Assembly: GCF_042453785.1 (NCBI RefSeq)
Contig: NC_091674.1
Span: 28,593,501-28,657,500, forward strand
Direction of reading: 5' to 3'
Source of the DNA: Malus domestica
Lineage: Eukaryota > Streptophyta > Magnoliopsida > Rosales > Rosaceae
Length of the DNA stretch: 64,000 nt
Under the pieces are notes generated by a model. That model made no database searches. It was given only the letters and a program-made list of their open reading frames with translations, and was not told the origin of the DNA. Positions within the stretch are counted from its first letter, which is position 1. Every line of letters begins with the position of its first letter. Both the position numbers and the translations under genes were made by a program. Below are positions 54,007 through 64,000 of this stretch, in pieces.

Positions 54007-55378
54007 CTAGTAACAAGTGAAGCAGAAACATGTAGTAGGAGCCTTGCCTGTTGAACTAATCCTTTTCGCCTTTTGTTTGACTTTCGACTCTTCATTTCTT
54101 CGTTTCTCTTCCACTTGTGCCCTTGCTCCTCCTGCTATCTGGTCAATTCTTGCTTGCTTAATTTGGTAATGCTGCATGTTTCTTGCTCTTCTCTGCTCAA
54201 TTTCACTCTGCAATTTCAACACACTATTTCAGCGGTCTTCTTCATTGGCATTCGCAAACTTTGAATTAAAAAAACAACAATCGTTGCAACGTACCTTTCT
54301 CCTCTCCATCTTAGCTTTTGCTTTCATTTTCTTCTCATTTTCCCAAGCATCAATTGTAGCCTTCACTTTCTCATACCTGAATAGTATAATTTACCATTTC
54401 AAAAGGAAGAAACTGAATCCATCTTCTATCAACAACGATTATGTTGTACTAGTGACTTCCGCGCACGCCTTTTCCCCTCAGCGCACCCCAGTTGTTTATT
54501 TCTGGCCTTTGGTTCCATCAAAGGACACAAAATAATGAGGACATGTAAAAGGAGAAAAGGGGTGTGCGGAGATCGTTTCCCCATAAAACATTTAATCTTT
54601 ACCGCCTCTGAATCTTTTTCATCTGAGCTCTCTCCCAAGCATCTGCTTTTGCGTCCGCAGCATTACGTCTGCCTGGACTTCCCTTTTGGTTTTGGTGTCC
54701 ATTTGCAGGAGTCGAAGGTCTTGAAGAGGATGCACGATTCGGGTACCTAGATGGAAAAGCACTCTCCTGTGCTCTTTGATCTTTCATTGAAACTTCACCT
54801 ATCATGAATACAACCTGTTAGTTCACCGAAACATTTTATCGCGAAAAAAGTAAATAGTCAAGTACCAGCATCCCTTGCTTCTTTGTTTGGCCGCCCAGTC
54901 ATCAGATCCTGCAGAGTCTTGGTCCTTGAGATCGGAATGCTTTCCCTCGTCCCTTTTTGATACTGTAATTTAGCTTCTTCATTCGAGTGAATGGAAAGGG
55001 CAGCTGCTGCAACCGCAGTTGCAGACTCGACATCTTGTGCATCAGAATAATGACTCATTTCCTCCGAAAAACTGGCCCGGGAAGCAGTTTTGCCCCTTGC
55101 TATGTACAAAAATAAATCAATGGAAGTCTTTTGAGTTTTCTTGTAACTCAAGCCACAGAATTGAACATAACATTCAGTTTTCGATAACGTAACTTTCTGT
55201 TTTGGACAAAATATTCAACTCTAACTACATGCATATAAGGAAAAAATAGTAGAATAGTATGCAGATTAGTACCTACAGAGATTGTGTTTGTTGGGCTGGC
55301 GGCTTGCTTTCTTCAGAAACCTCTGTTGCCTGTTCTTCGCTCTCAAATTTCCTGGTTTTCAAGCAGATTACTGTTTGG
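54007..55378 (-). CDS. Remorin-family membrane-associated protein (5' end unresolved)
   Basis: Minus-strand exons 54007-54207, 54295-54376, 54603-54798 and 54866-55095 join in frame; an upstream exon ends at 55277 (ESEEQATEVSEESKPPAQQ). Its start, and any earlier exon, is unresolved. The C-terminal remorin domain is clear: WERAQMKKIQRR, YEKVKATIDAWENEKKMKAK, RARNMQHYQIKQARIDQIAG, a long coiled coil, ending CFCFTCY, whose cysteines suit membrane anchoring. Remorins sit on the inner face of the plasma membrane in nanodomains. The N-terminal half is Ser-rich and probably disordered. MITE-like insertions sit in one intron and near the 5' end. The gene looks intact from exon 2 on. Confidence 0.85.
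54449..54592. mobile_element. MITE-like insertion in a remorin intron
   Basis: The arms GTGACTTCCGCGCACGCC...CCCC and GGGGTGTGCGGAGATCGTTT form an imperfect inverted pair with the layout of the 148-bp element at 51465. It lies wholly inside the intron between 54376 and 54603. Confidence 0.6.
55096..55276 (-). other. Remorin intron between the first resolved exon and exon 2
   Basis: The donor GTAGGT is at 55271-55276 and the acceptor GCAAG at 55096-55100, the only pairing I found that keeps the remorin frame. Confidence 0.5.
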
Positions 55379-55644
55379 CTGCCAAGAAAAATAGAAGCAA
55401 AGGTGTGTTGCTATTGCTTTTATCAGAATTTTGGTCATGAACAGGGAGAAACATGGACGCAAAGCGAAGCAAGGGGAAAGATATGCTTCACAGTTTACAT
55501 GAATCTATGCAGGAAGAAGCAAAGGATTTTCCCCAAATACAACACCACAGGCACACGCACATAAACCTAAACCAGCAAGATTCTTCCATTTTTAACTCTA
55601 TGGTCCTCTTTTTCCTTCATAATTTTCATATTATATTCGGAAAC

Positions 55645-55778
55645 ATGATTTCCCCACACTCTTTTTCTTCTTCTGGGCGTCCTTCTTTATTTATATCTTT
55701 TGATTTCTTCAGTCCGAATACTAAAAATGAACTCTGGGGTGTGGATGACGAAAAAAAATGTGTGGAAATCACTTGAAG
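55645..55778. mobile_element. MITE-like insertion upstream of the remorin exons
   Basis: The ends ATGATTTCCCCACACTCTTT and ATGTGTGGAAATCACT are inverted relatives, again of the same layout as 51465-51612 and 54449-54592. It lies in the promoter or an early intron of the remorin gene. Confidence 0.6.
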
Positions 55779-55799
55779 CAGTAGTGTTCTTGAAGTTTT

Positions 55800-56561
55800 G
55801 CTTATGACCATTCCATGCTGGTAGCTGTTCTTATTCCATTGGATGGGAATGATTTAACATTGGACACCAACATTGGATTCTGTTGGCCCACCAGAGGAAG
55901 CAAGCAACAGATTATAATGTAATTTATTGAAGAATTTTCTTGGGTAAGACTTAAATGCTACGTATGATTTAATGTTACGAGTAATTTAATTATTAAATTT
56001 AATTTTTACCACTATTTAGATTTTTTATTTTTAATCTCAAATATTCTTTTCTGTATTAGTTAATACTACGTAGTGTTGAAGAAAAATTGTCAAATTTGAT
56101 GGAAGTTGGAGGGGGAACTAGTAGATGTGTGTTATTGGGTTTAGGGTTCACTGTCAAACGTTGAGAGGCATCTGTGTTGCCTTGTTTTTTGGGGTTTCAA
56201 CTTTTCAAGCACTTGGTAATTTTAGCAGACTTCATCAATCATGTACGATCCGATAACACGAATGAAAAGAAACAAAGAAAAACTAAAGAAAATTAATTGG
56301 TAAAGTGAATAGTATCATAATTGATTTTTTAATGTAAAAATATGGTTTTTTATTAAATTGAAGAATACGAGTTTTTCGTTAAAGTTCCTAAGAAACAACC
56401 CGTTTAGCCCAGTTTTTTTATCGGGTTGTGTCACATGCAGACACGTGTTTAATTTTGTTCCAATTCTCACCTTCAAGGCCCTCTCTCTCTCTGGGGTTCC
56501 CATTCCCGCCCTTTCAAAAATTGGAATTCTCCCCCCAATCTCAAAACCCTAATTCCCAAAA
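55800..56561. promoter_or_regulatory. Divergent promoter region between remorin and SNF2/HNH genes
   Basis: No coding content. The end nearest the SNF2 gene is C/T-rich leader (CCCTCTCTCTCTCTGGGG near 56480). Confidence 0.5.
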
Positions 56562-59500
56562 ATGGAGATCACAGAAGAACAAAGAAGACGAGCCGAAGCG
56601 AATCGATTAGTAGCACTAGCGAAACGCAAAGCGCTGATCGAATCCGAATCCTCCAATCTTCAACAACAGCAGCAAAACCCATGGTCACTCTTCAAGTGCC
56701 GAAAGATTTCTCCCGACCTCACCCCAAGCTCCACGCATTGCATCCCCGATCCGAGACCCGAATTTTCCCGGGTCAAACCGGTTCCGGATATTCAATTTCC
56801 AGCGAGGTTCCGGGTCAGGCTCGAAATCTGCTCCCCGGACTCCTTCTCAGCCACCCCAGTTGCCGTAAAAGGGTTTGCATTTCCGGGGCAGGAGGAGTGC
56901 TTAAGGAGACTAAGTGATTGCTTGGCTAATGTAAGTAGTTTAAGTGGGTTTTTGTTTTTTTAATTTTGTGCGGTGAGAAAAAAATGGTTGAACAAATAGG
57001 AAAGAAAGGAAATTGAATTCTGGGTTTTGTGAATTTTGGTGGTTTGGTTTTGAAAATAGCTTATTTCTAGGCTTCGAAAGGTATTTGTTTGGGTGGCGAA
57101 AAAATGGCGGAAATGAACATAGAGAAAGGAAATTGAATAAAAGTTTTCTGATTTTCAGTGGTTTCGTTTCGAAAAAGGCTAAATTTTTTAGTGCATTGAG
57201 TTTTGTTTCTTTCTTATATAACTATTACTATCGGTTTTCAGTACTTGTAAAGCTACTTCAATAAGAAAATCATAATATTCAAACGTATTGCAATCGTTAG
57301 TGAGGGAGGATTTTGTGTTTAAATTGTGGTGTTATGGAATTGTCTTAGGTCATGCCATCCCATTACACGCAAAATCATGGTGGTGGAAAGGCCGGTGTTT
57401 ATAAGCTGAGTGATTACAGTGCGGTCTTGAAATGTCTAAGAAGCAGCAAGAGCATTGACACTGAAGAAATACCTTGGGGCACTCTTAATGTTGTAGAGAG
57501 ACTTTCACATTCTTTTGTTGCGGGAAAATGGATACCATGCAGGCCAGAACACTTGTCAGACGAAATGGTTGATGAGTTCGTTGGGAAGCTACCGAAGAAG
57601 CTGTTAGATGCACTTTTGCCTTTCCAACATGAGGGTGTTAGATTTGGTTTGCAAAGAGGTGGACGATGTCTTATTGCAGACGAAATGGGCCTTGGAAAGA
57701 CACTCCAGGTAGTTTTTTATTAAATGATCTTAAATACCCTTTGATTTTTATTCATGGTTCTAGGTTTTAACTGCATTCTGCCTTTTGGGTGCATTGAGTC
57801 AGCATTGAGACAGTGCAGTGTAGTTTTATTGAGTGTGAGTGCTAGAACGCTGCTTTTGATAACATCTGCAATATTATTTGGCTTTTTCACAACTGTTCAC
57901 ATACAGTGACTGCACATACACACAGAACTTCGTATTATACACAAACAGGTGTATCTCCTGCACTTTAATTTTTTTTTCTCCTATTTTCCCCTAAAGTTGC
58001 CATGAGTAAATGAAATTTAATATGTTAACAATTTTCCACCCAGGCTATTGCTATTGCAAGCTGTTTCATGCATGAAGGTTCCATACTTGTTGTTTGCCCT
58101 GCCATTTTACGTTACTCTTGGGCAGAAGAACTAGAGCGGTGGCTTCCGTTTTGCTTGCCAGCTGACATCCATCTAGGTACATACTTTAGCTGTTCCCAAT
58201 TTACTTTTGTTTAATTTATATGTGTATATATTATAGATTTACTTCTAAAACATGAATGGATTCTCACATGGTCTTGTGACTCCAGTATTTGGTCATGAAA
58301 ACAATCCTGCCAATTTAAAGAGATGGCCTAGAGTTGTGGTTATTTCTTACACAATGCTCCACCGGTTGCATAAGAGCATGCTTGAACGAGAATGGGCTCT
58401 CTTAGTTGTTGATGAATCCCACCACGTACGATGTACCAAGAAATCATCAGAACCTAGAGAGGTAAAGCATATTTCTTATCATGCCAAATATCAGTGGTTA
58501 CGAGGATTCTTATAACACCTGGTTTAATGATAAATTGGTCGTATAAGGTGCTCCAAGATTTAGAGTGTCTTATTATTGTTGCCTGTACCATATAACGCTA
58601 GCCTGCTGGAAATTAAAATTAATAATTTATGAATTTTCTATCTTTTGAGGTCTTTGGTTTTGCATGGTAATTTGGGTGTTATACACTTAATGTAAAGGAA
58701 CACAAATTTCTTTGCTTGTTTCTGCATACTTTTGTCATCAATTCTATGGACTGGCAGCTTAAAGATGCTAGTATGAACAAAAATTGTAATACGAGGAATA
58801 CCGCTTTCATTCAAATTTAGTCTCCTAGATTGCTTTTTTGTGAATGTTCATAGTAATTAGTTAAGTATACTATACTTGCAGGGAGCTTTTACTATATGCT
58901 AATTAAATCTTGTGTATTTACAGATAAAAGCTGTTCTTGACATTGCAACAAAGGTCAAGCGCATAGTTTTACTATCTGGAACACCTTCTTTGTCAAGGTT
59001 GTAGCATGGGACTTTGAAGAAATTGGCAGCATTGTCTGCAGTTCTGTATTATTTTTGTATTTTTCTCTAGTTAACCACTCTTTAGTCCGTTCTAATGTCT
59101 CATTTTGTATATCTTCCTAGGTGATCATAGGCCGTATGACATTTTTCATCAGATAGATATGTTATGGTAAGTTCTCTTCACACTGTTATATCTCTATCAA
59201 CCGGCTTACTTCTCTCTTGGTTTATTGGTCACTTTACATCTTGCTTTTTTTTTTCTTCTTTTTCAAAGGCCTGGTTTGCTGGGAAAAGACAAGTATGACT
59301 TTGCCAAAACTTACTGTGATGTCAAATATATCCACGGTGTTCAAGGGAAAACTTTTCAGGTAATATTGAAGATCATATCATTATATTGATTTGTTGAAAA
59401 TTATCCTCTTTGTGCTGCCACGTAGTTAAACATGATCAGAATTTCATGCTTCTTGGCCATGGCCTAAAAGGCCTATCCATTTTGTCCTGAAAAGCCTTGT

Positions 59501-62500
59501 GGTTGACTATTTCAGATGTTATTTCTTCTTCTGGAGAAATTAAACTTACTGTCAACCCATATCTATATATTTACCTATACATTTTGCAATTGTGCTAGCA
59601 CCTTTTATTAGCATCAGTTTTTCTAAAACGATTTACTGTGACAAAGGAAAGTTTTAAGATACTCCATGGAATTGTGCTGCAGGATTTCTCTAAGGGCACT
59701 CGTTTGGAGGAGTTGAACATGTTACTGAAGCAAACGGTTATGGTGTGCTCTTGTTCTTTTTATTATCTTTAAGATGTATATGTCCTCTCTTTGAACTCAA
59801 TGTAGGTTTAAAGTTAACGTACATGTTGTTCTAGTGACCAAGGAGTTTCTGCTGTTTTAACATGGTTGGAACTTTGTAATACTTTTGTACCCTTGGTTAT
59901 TCTTGTTCAAATCTCTTTTTTTTAATTGCACACTTAATTGTAGATAAGACGCTTGAAGGAACATGTCCTGGTTCAGCTACCACCCAAACGCCGCCAGATT
60001 ATACAAGTAGTACTGAAGAAATCAGATATAGCTTCAGCAATAGCTGCTGTCAGGGTGGGAAGAAGTGCCACTAAGAATGCATCTTCAGAAAATTTGGATG
60101 AACCAAATGGTAATTTGAATATTTTCTGCATTCGAATATGTGCGTGCAATCAAAGGGTAATGTGTTTTCTTTTATTTCATGCCCCTTGATGGTTTGGTGG
60201 AGAAGCCATTTCGAGAAAAAATTTGTGCAACTAGTGTTATTATTTATCTGCTTATACTCATTTTTCTTTTTCTTTTACCCTATTGCTTTCAGATAGTGAG
60301 TGTTGCTGCAGATCAGGGCAACTTTCCTACCAAGAATTAGGTATTGCAAAGCTAGCCGGTTTTCGGGAATGGCTCTCCATTCATCCACTCATTGGAGAAT
60401 CAGATGGTGTTGTAAACTTGGAATCAGATTCCAGTTCTCACAAAATGTTAATATTTGCGCATCACCATAAAGTACTTGACGGATTACAGGTGAGATTTTC
60501 TTCAAAATTTGTGCTTCCTGTTCATCCTTTGAGAATGGTTGTATTTTAGTGATTAAAGTTGCTCAAGTGGGGTTACTTGGGTTTACTGCTCCAATCTAGG
60601 GCCATCGTGACCAGTTATTCAAAAGGTAGTGTGTTTTTAGTTATTTGAAGTTGAAAGGATACAGTGGTGGAATATAATTGTAATGTTTATGAGTATTTCA
60701 TTACCGTTGTATAATTACTCGCATGAACTATGTGTCTTATTTCTGTTGGTATTACATTATGGATTATCATGTTAATGGTTGGTGGCCATTGCTATTAATG
60801 TTTCTGTCCAATCAATTCCTCAATTTAGTCTTGTTTTGTTCTGAATTATCAGGAGTTCATATGTGAGAAAGGGATTACTTTTGTCCGAATTGATGGAAAT
60901 ACACTTGCTGCAGATAGGCAGGAAGCTGTACGATCATTCCAACTATCTACCGAGGTTCATATATACTATACTATTATTTCCTTGGCAATTTTACTTGATG
61001 TGCCTACAAACTAACTACACCAAGTATCCTTTCCACAGCTTGAGTTGCACATTTTGCTGAGGTCTCAGCCAAGAATCCTTTCTTTTGCCCCATATATTTG
61101 TGTGTTTTGAATGATGTATTGTGTCAAATTTTCAGGTCAAGATTGCAATAATTGGTATTACTGCTGGAGGTGTTGGCCTTGATTTCTCATCAGCAAAGCA
61201 TGTTGTGTTCTTGGAGCTTCCTCAGTCTCCATCGTTGATGCTTCAGGTTTAAACATTAAAAACTAATTTCAGGCCCCATTGTTGAACTTCTTCTATTTTA
61301 TATATTATTGACTCTTTGATGCGCATGATTCTTCTGATTTGAAGGCTGAGGATAGAGCTCACAGGAGAGGGCAAACAAATGCAGTCAACATATACATATT
61401 TTGCGGAAAGGTGCTTGTTTCCTTTGTTATATAGTTGTTCTGTAAACATATTCTTTATTTCCCTTTTACTGATGAGTATAACATGTTGTAGGATACTATA
61501 GACGAGTCACATTGGCAAAACTTGAACAAGAGTTTGCACCGTGTTTCATCTACAACGAACGGGAAGTATGATGCAATACAAGAGATACCGGTACTTTTCA
61601 TTTTTGGAAGTTCCTTTCAATTCTAACTGGATTCTAAACCTCTTTACTAGGTTCATATTGTTATTGTCCTAAAATGAAATACAGAACAAGTTGATTACTA
61701 GGTTAATTTCAAAACACGTAATACTTATCCAATCCTTAGGCAGTCAGGTTTGGTTTCCATTCTGCCATAAGCAATGTAGCATTTAACTTCATATTTGGGT
61801 TTTGGCAGGTCGAAGGTATTTCTTTCTTTGAGACGTCAGGTGGAGCTGATACTTGTGAAGATCATATGTGGCAAAAGACAGTGGGTGATGAGTTCTCTGG
61901 AGAGTCAATAAAATTGTCTAACTTTGGCTGCTTAGCCAAATATATGATACCGGCGTATGATAAATTGGTTGCAAACATTCTACATGGATCTGCACAGCAC
62001 AATGATAGTGATGGAATTTCATCCCAAACGCACAGTAGTACCAAGGTAAAACCTAAGGGTATTAACTGCACCTCCTTTTAAGTATGAGAGTGAATTTTCG
62101 TCGTTTTGAGTTTTATTTTTATTTTTTGTCATGATCTATACAACTTTTTCGGTGAAACAGGCTCAAGTGGTTTTTGATTGCAATGGGGACAAGGGATGTT
62201 CAGAAGAGAACTTGGAAGGAGATGTTTCTACGAGCAGTGAAGACAAAGATGGACTTAAAAAGGCACATTCGAATTTTTCTTGACTCAAAAGAAAGAGATG
62301 ACTTTTTCCTTTCAATTTATTGTCAAAGGAAGCAATTTTATAAGTTAGAATTTGCAGGAACACCAAAACAACTGTCAAGCAACCAAATCAAAGGACGCCG
62401 AACCAGTTCAGCCAATGGAAGCTAAAGAAAGTAGTACCAACCAAGTAGATGCTTTGCGATTTGAGGTAAAACTTGTAATCTGGTTAATAGATATGGTTTC

Positions 62501-64000
62501 AAACAATCAGATAGTGGACAATCTTTCTGATTAGTTGATTTATCAGTATTGATGCCCTCAATTGTATGTGGCTTCATTTAGTTACTTTAGCATTACAGAT
62601 GGTGGCAATTATACAAACAGTATTTGATCACAATTTTCTTATTTGATCACAATTTTCTTTCTTGGATATTAGGTGAGCCAATACACTGGTAGAATCCACT
62701 TGTATTCTTGCATCTCAAGAGAGGATTCAAGACCAAGGCCACTTTTTGAGAATTTTAGACCAGAAGAACTCGAGGCATTGAATTCTACTGCTGCTGACAA
62801 TATTAAAGGAACTTCTTTCAAATTTTTGAAGGAGAATCCAGGTTATTTGCATGCTCTTCTTGCATTCATCAAAGAATGGAAGAAATTGAGGCCCATCGAA
62901 CAAAAAAAATTACTTGGAAAGCCTTTGCAGCTTCCTTTGACTATTGAGTTGTGCTACCTGTGCGAAGGCATTAACCACGACATCAGGGTACCTTTTTACA
63001 AATCTGAATTTTCATACTTTGTTGATATCCCTTTGTGGGAGTAAACTTGATCTCCTTTCTCTGTGCATTTATTGATAATACATATCAGTGTCTTTTCAGC
63101 AGTGTACTGTTATGCTTACAAATCATTTTATTTTCTGGCAGGGACTACTGAAAGGTGGAAGCAAGCGCCGCTCTACACCTTTTGTTGAGATCAGCAAACC
63201 TTTACCATCAAACACTGTGTGGAAAAAAGTCCACCTACGTAGTGGCTATGGAAAAAGGGAGAAGGAATACACTCAGGGTTTTACTCTGACTGATGATCCT
63301 TTGTGCAAACTGTGTCAAACACCATGCACGTAAGTTGTCTGTAGTTTATCTACATATACTGGATACATCTTTTTGTTTCGGACGCTTACTTTACTTGATT
63401 TCAGGGGCCATAATGCCAAGACACCTGAATATTTTGAAGATCTGTTCTGCCAGCTTAGCTGCTACGAAGAATACCGCATCCGAACAAGTAACAGATCTCT
63501 TCGTCATGTAAGGACATGAAATATGTTACTTGAGATAATCAAGTTCAGCATATTCTTCTCTTCTATTTTGATTTTATGCATGTGGCAAGACAACTTCAAT
63601 AGAAACTTTTGGAGCATGTTTTTTTTTTCTTGAGCTTTGCCCCCTTTGATTTGCAGGAGCTTTTTCAACTGGAACGTGGTGTCTGCACAATTTGCCAATT
63701 AGATTGTCATAAACTTGTTGAGCACCTAAGACCGTTATCCTTGGCAATGAGGAGGCAGTATATTGAAAATTTTGCGCCACGAGTGGCAACTCTGAAGAAA
63801 CCGTAAGTTAGAAGAAATTGTTGTGCAACTAGTTAGAAGAAAATGTTTCATTTTTTCTTCTTAATGCTTCTGCTAATTACCCAACAATTGTACTTTCAAA
63901 TACCAACAATATCCCCGATTCCCTTAAACCAAAACACATTATCATTTGACGTCGTGCAGGCTTGATAGGCTTGTTAAGGATCCGAAAGAGGGCAATGCAT
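56562..64000 (+). CDS. SNF2 annealing-helicase / HNH protein (ZRANB3-type), runs off the window
   Basis: At least 22 exons from 56562 (MEITEEQRRRAEANR): 56562-56930, 57349-57708, 58044-58176, 58286-58461, 58924-58997, 59131-59166, 59269-59359, 59683-59742, 59944-60109, 60293-60489, 60853-60954, 61136-61246, 61345-61410, 61492-61590, 61809-62045, 62161-62262, 62358-62465, 62673-62987, 63142-63329, 63405-63507, 63657-63802, 63960 onward. Helicase motifs: I DEMGLGKT (about residue 235), II DESHH (about 330), III LLSGTP, V TAGGVGLDF, VI DRAHRRGQ (about 630). The C-terminal part has CKLCQTPC and CTICQLDC with GHNAKTPEYF, as in a Cys-rich HNH region. The layout fits Arabidopsis AT5G07810 and animal ZRANB3, nuclear replication-fork remodelling enzymes. 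The end of the HNH domain lies beyond the window. Confidence 0.93.
62263..62357 (+). other. Probable GC-AG intron in the SNF2/HNH gene
   Basis: Exon 16 would otherwise run into a TGA at about 62281. The only solution I found that keeps phase 0 on both sides is donor AAG|GCACAT at 62262/62263 and acceptor TTTGCAG at 62357. GC donors occur naturally but are rare; this one lacks the usual GCAAGT extension. Confidence 0.5.

Noticed and set aside
55453-55776. Plus-strand ORF opposite the remorin 5' region
   Set aside because: The second half is the inverted MITE and the first half has no recognised similarity; more likely chance.
1-64000. tRNA, rRNA genes and CRISPR arrays
   Set aside because: None seen. 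The only rRNA-like sequence is the 5S-derived part of the Cassandra LTRs, and the tandem arrays lack the repeat-spacer structure of CRISPR.

Overview
This is a stretch of eudicot nuclear DNA: intron-rich split genes, AT-rich intergenic sequence, plant-specific families (remorin, PIF-type bHLH, plant calmodulin-binding domain) and a dense plant transposon load. Several repeats (a Cassandra element, and a coiled-coil transposon ORF that I associate with apple and pear genomes) suggest a Rosaceae genome, probably Maleae. That placement is inference from memory, not something the sequence proves.

The left half (about 1-29.4 kb) is almost entirely mobile and rearranged DNA. It opens with a head-to-head inverted duplication of a small unrecognised gene (1-1374). 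A Ty3/gypsy-like unit follows (about 2.6-10.5 kb) with near-identical LTR copies and a badly decayed gag. Its interior carries fragments of three unrelated host genes: a Rab-A GTPase, an ETO1-like protein and a SMAX1-like protein. Next come a 1.39-kb element with long terminal inverted repeats (11944-13336), a G-box-containing tandem array (13.94-14.22 kb) and a truncated Ty1/copia element on the minus strand (14.2-18.7 kb). From 22.8 to 29.4 kb there are two Helitron-type 3' ends of one family. Around them lie fragments of a kinesin-10-like gene, an auxin response factor (exon/intron borders preserved) and a bark-storage/nucleoside-phosphorylase gene, with MITE and MULE-like insertions.

The right half is gene-bearing. 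A complete three-exon 2-oxoglutarate/Fe(II) dioxygenase gene lies at 30561-31825. A segmental duplication follows: copy A (about 32.26-39.18 kb) holds a broken calmodulin-binding-protein gene and is interrupted by repeats including a Cassandra TRIM with 5S-rRNA-like LTRs; copy B (about 41.14-47.07 kb) holds the intact 1097-residue version. Copy A stops exactly where a third copy of the small gene from the left edge begins, again in a folded-back arrangement. Convergent to copy B is a six-exon PIF7/UNE10-clade bHLH gene (47827-50433, minus). A remorin gene (54007-about 55.4 kb, minus) and a SNF2-helicase/HNH gene of the ZRANB3 type (56562 to beyond the window end, plus) are divergently transcribed and share an intergenic promoter region.

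The genes that look functional are the dioxygenase, calmodulin-binding protein copy B, the bHLH factor, the remorin (first exon unresolved) and the SNF2/HNH protein. They do not form an obvious pathway. The most unusual content is the repeated inverted duplication of the small gene family, the multi-gene-fragment chimeras, and the splice-junction uORF and RRxS repeats of the calmodulin-binding gene.
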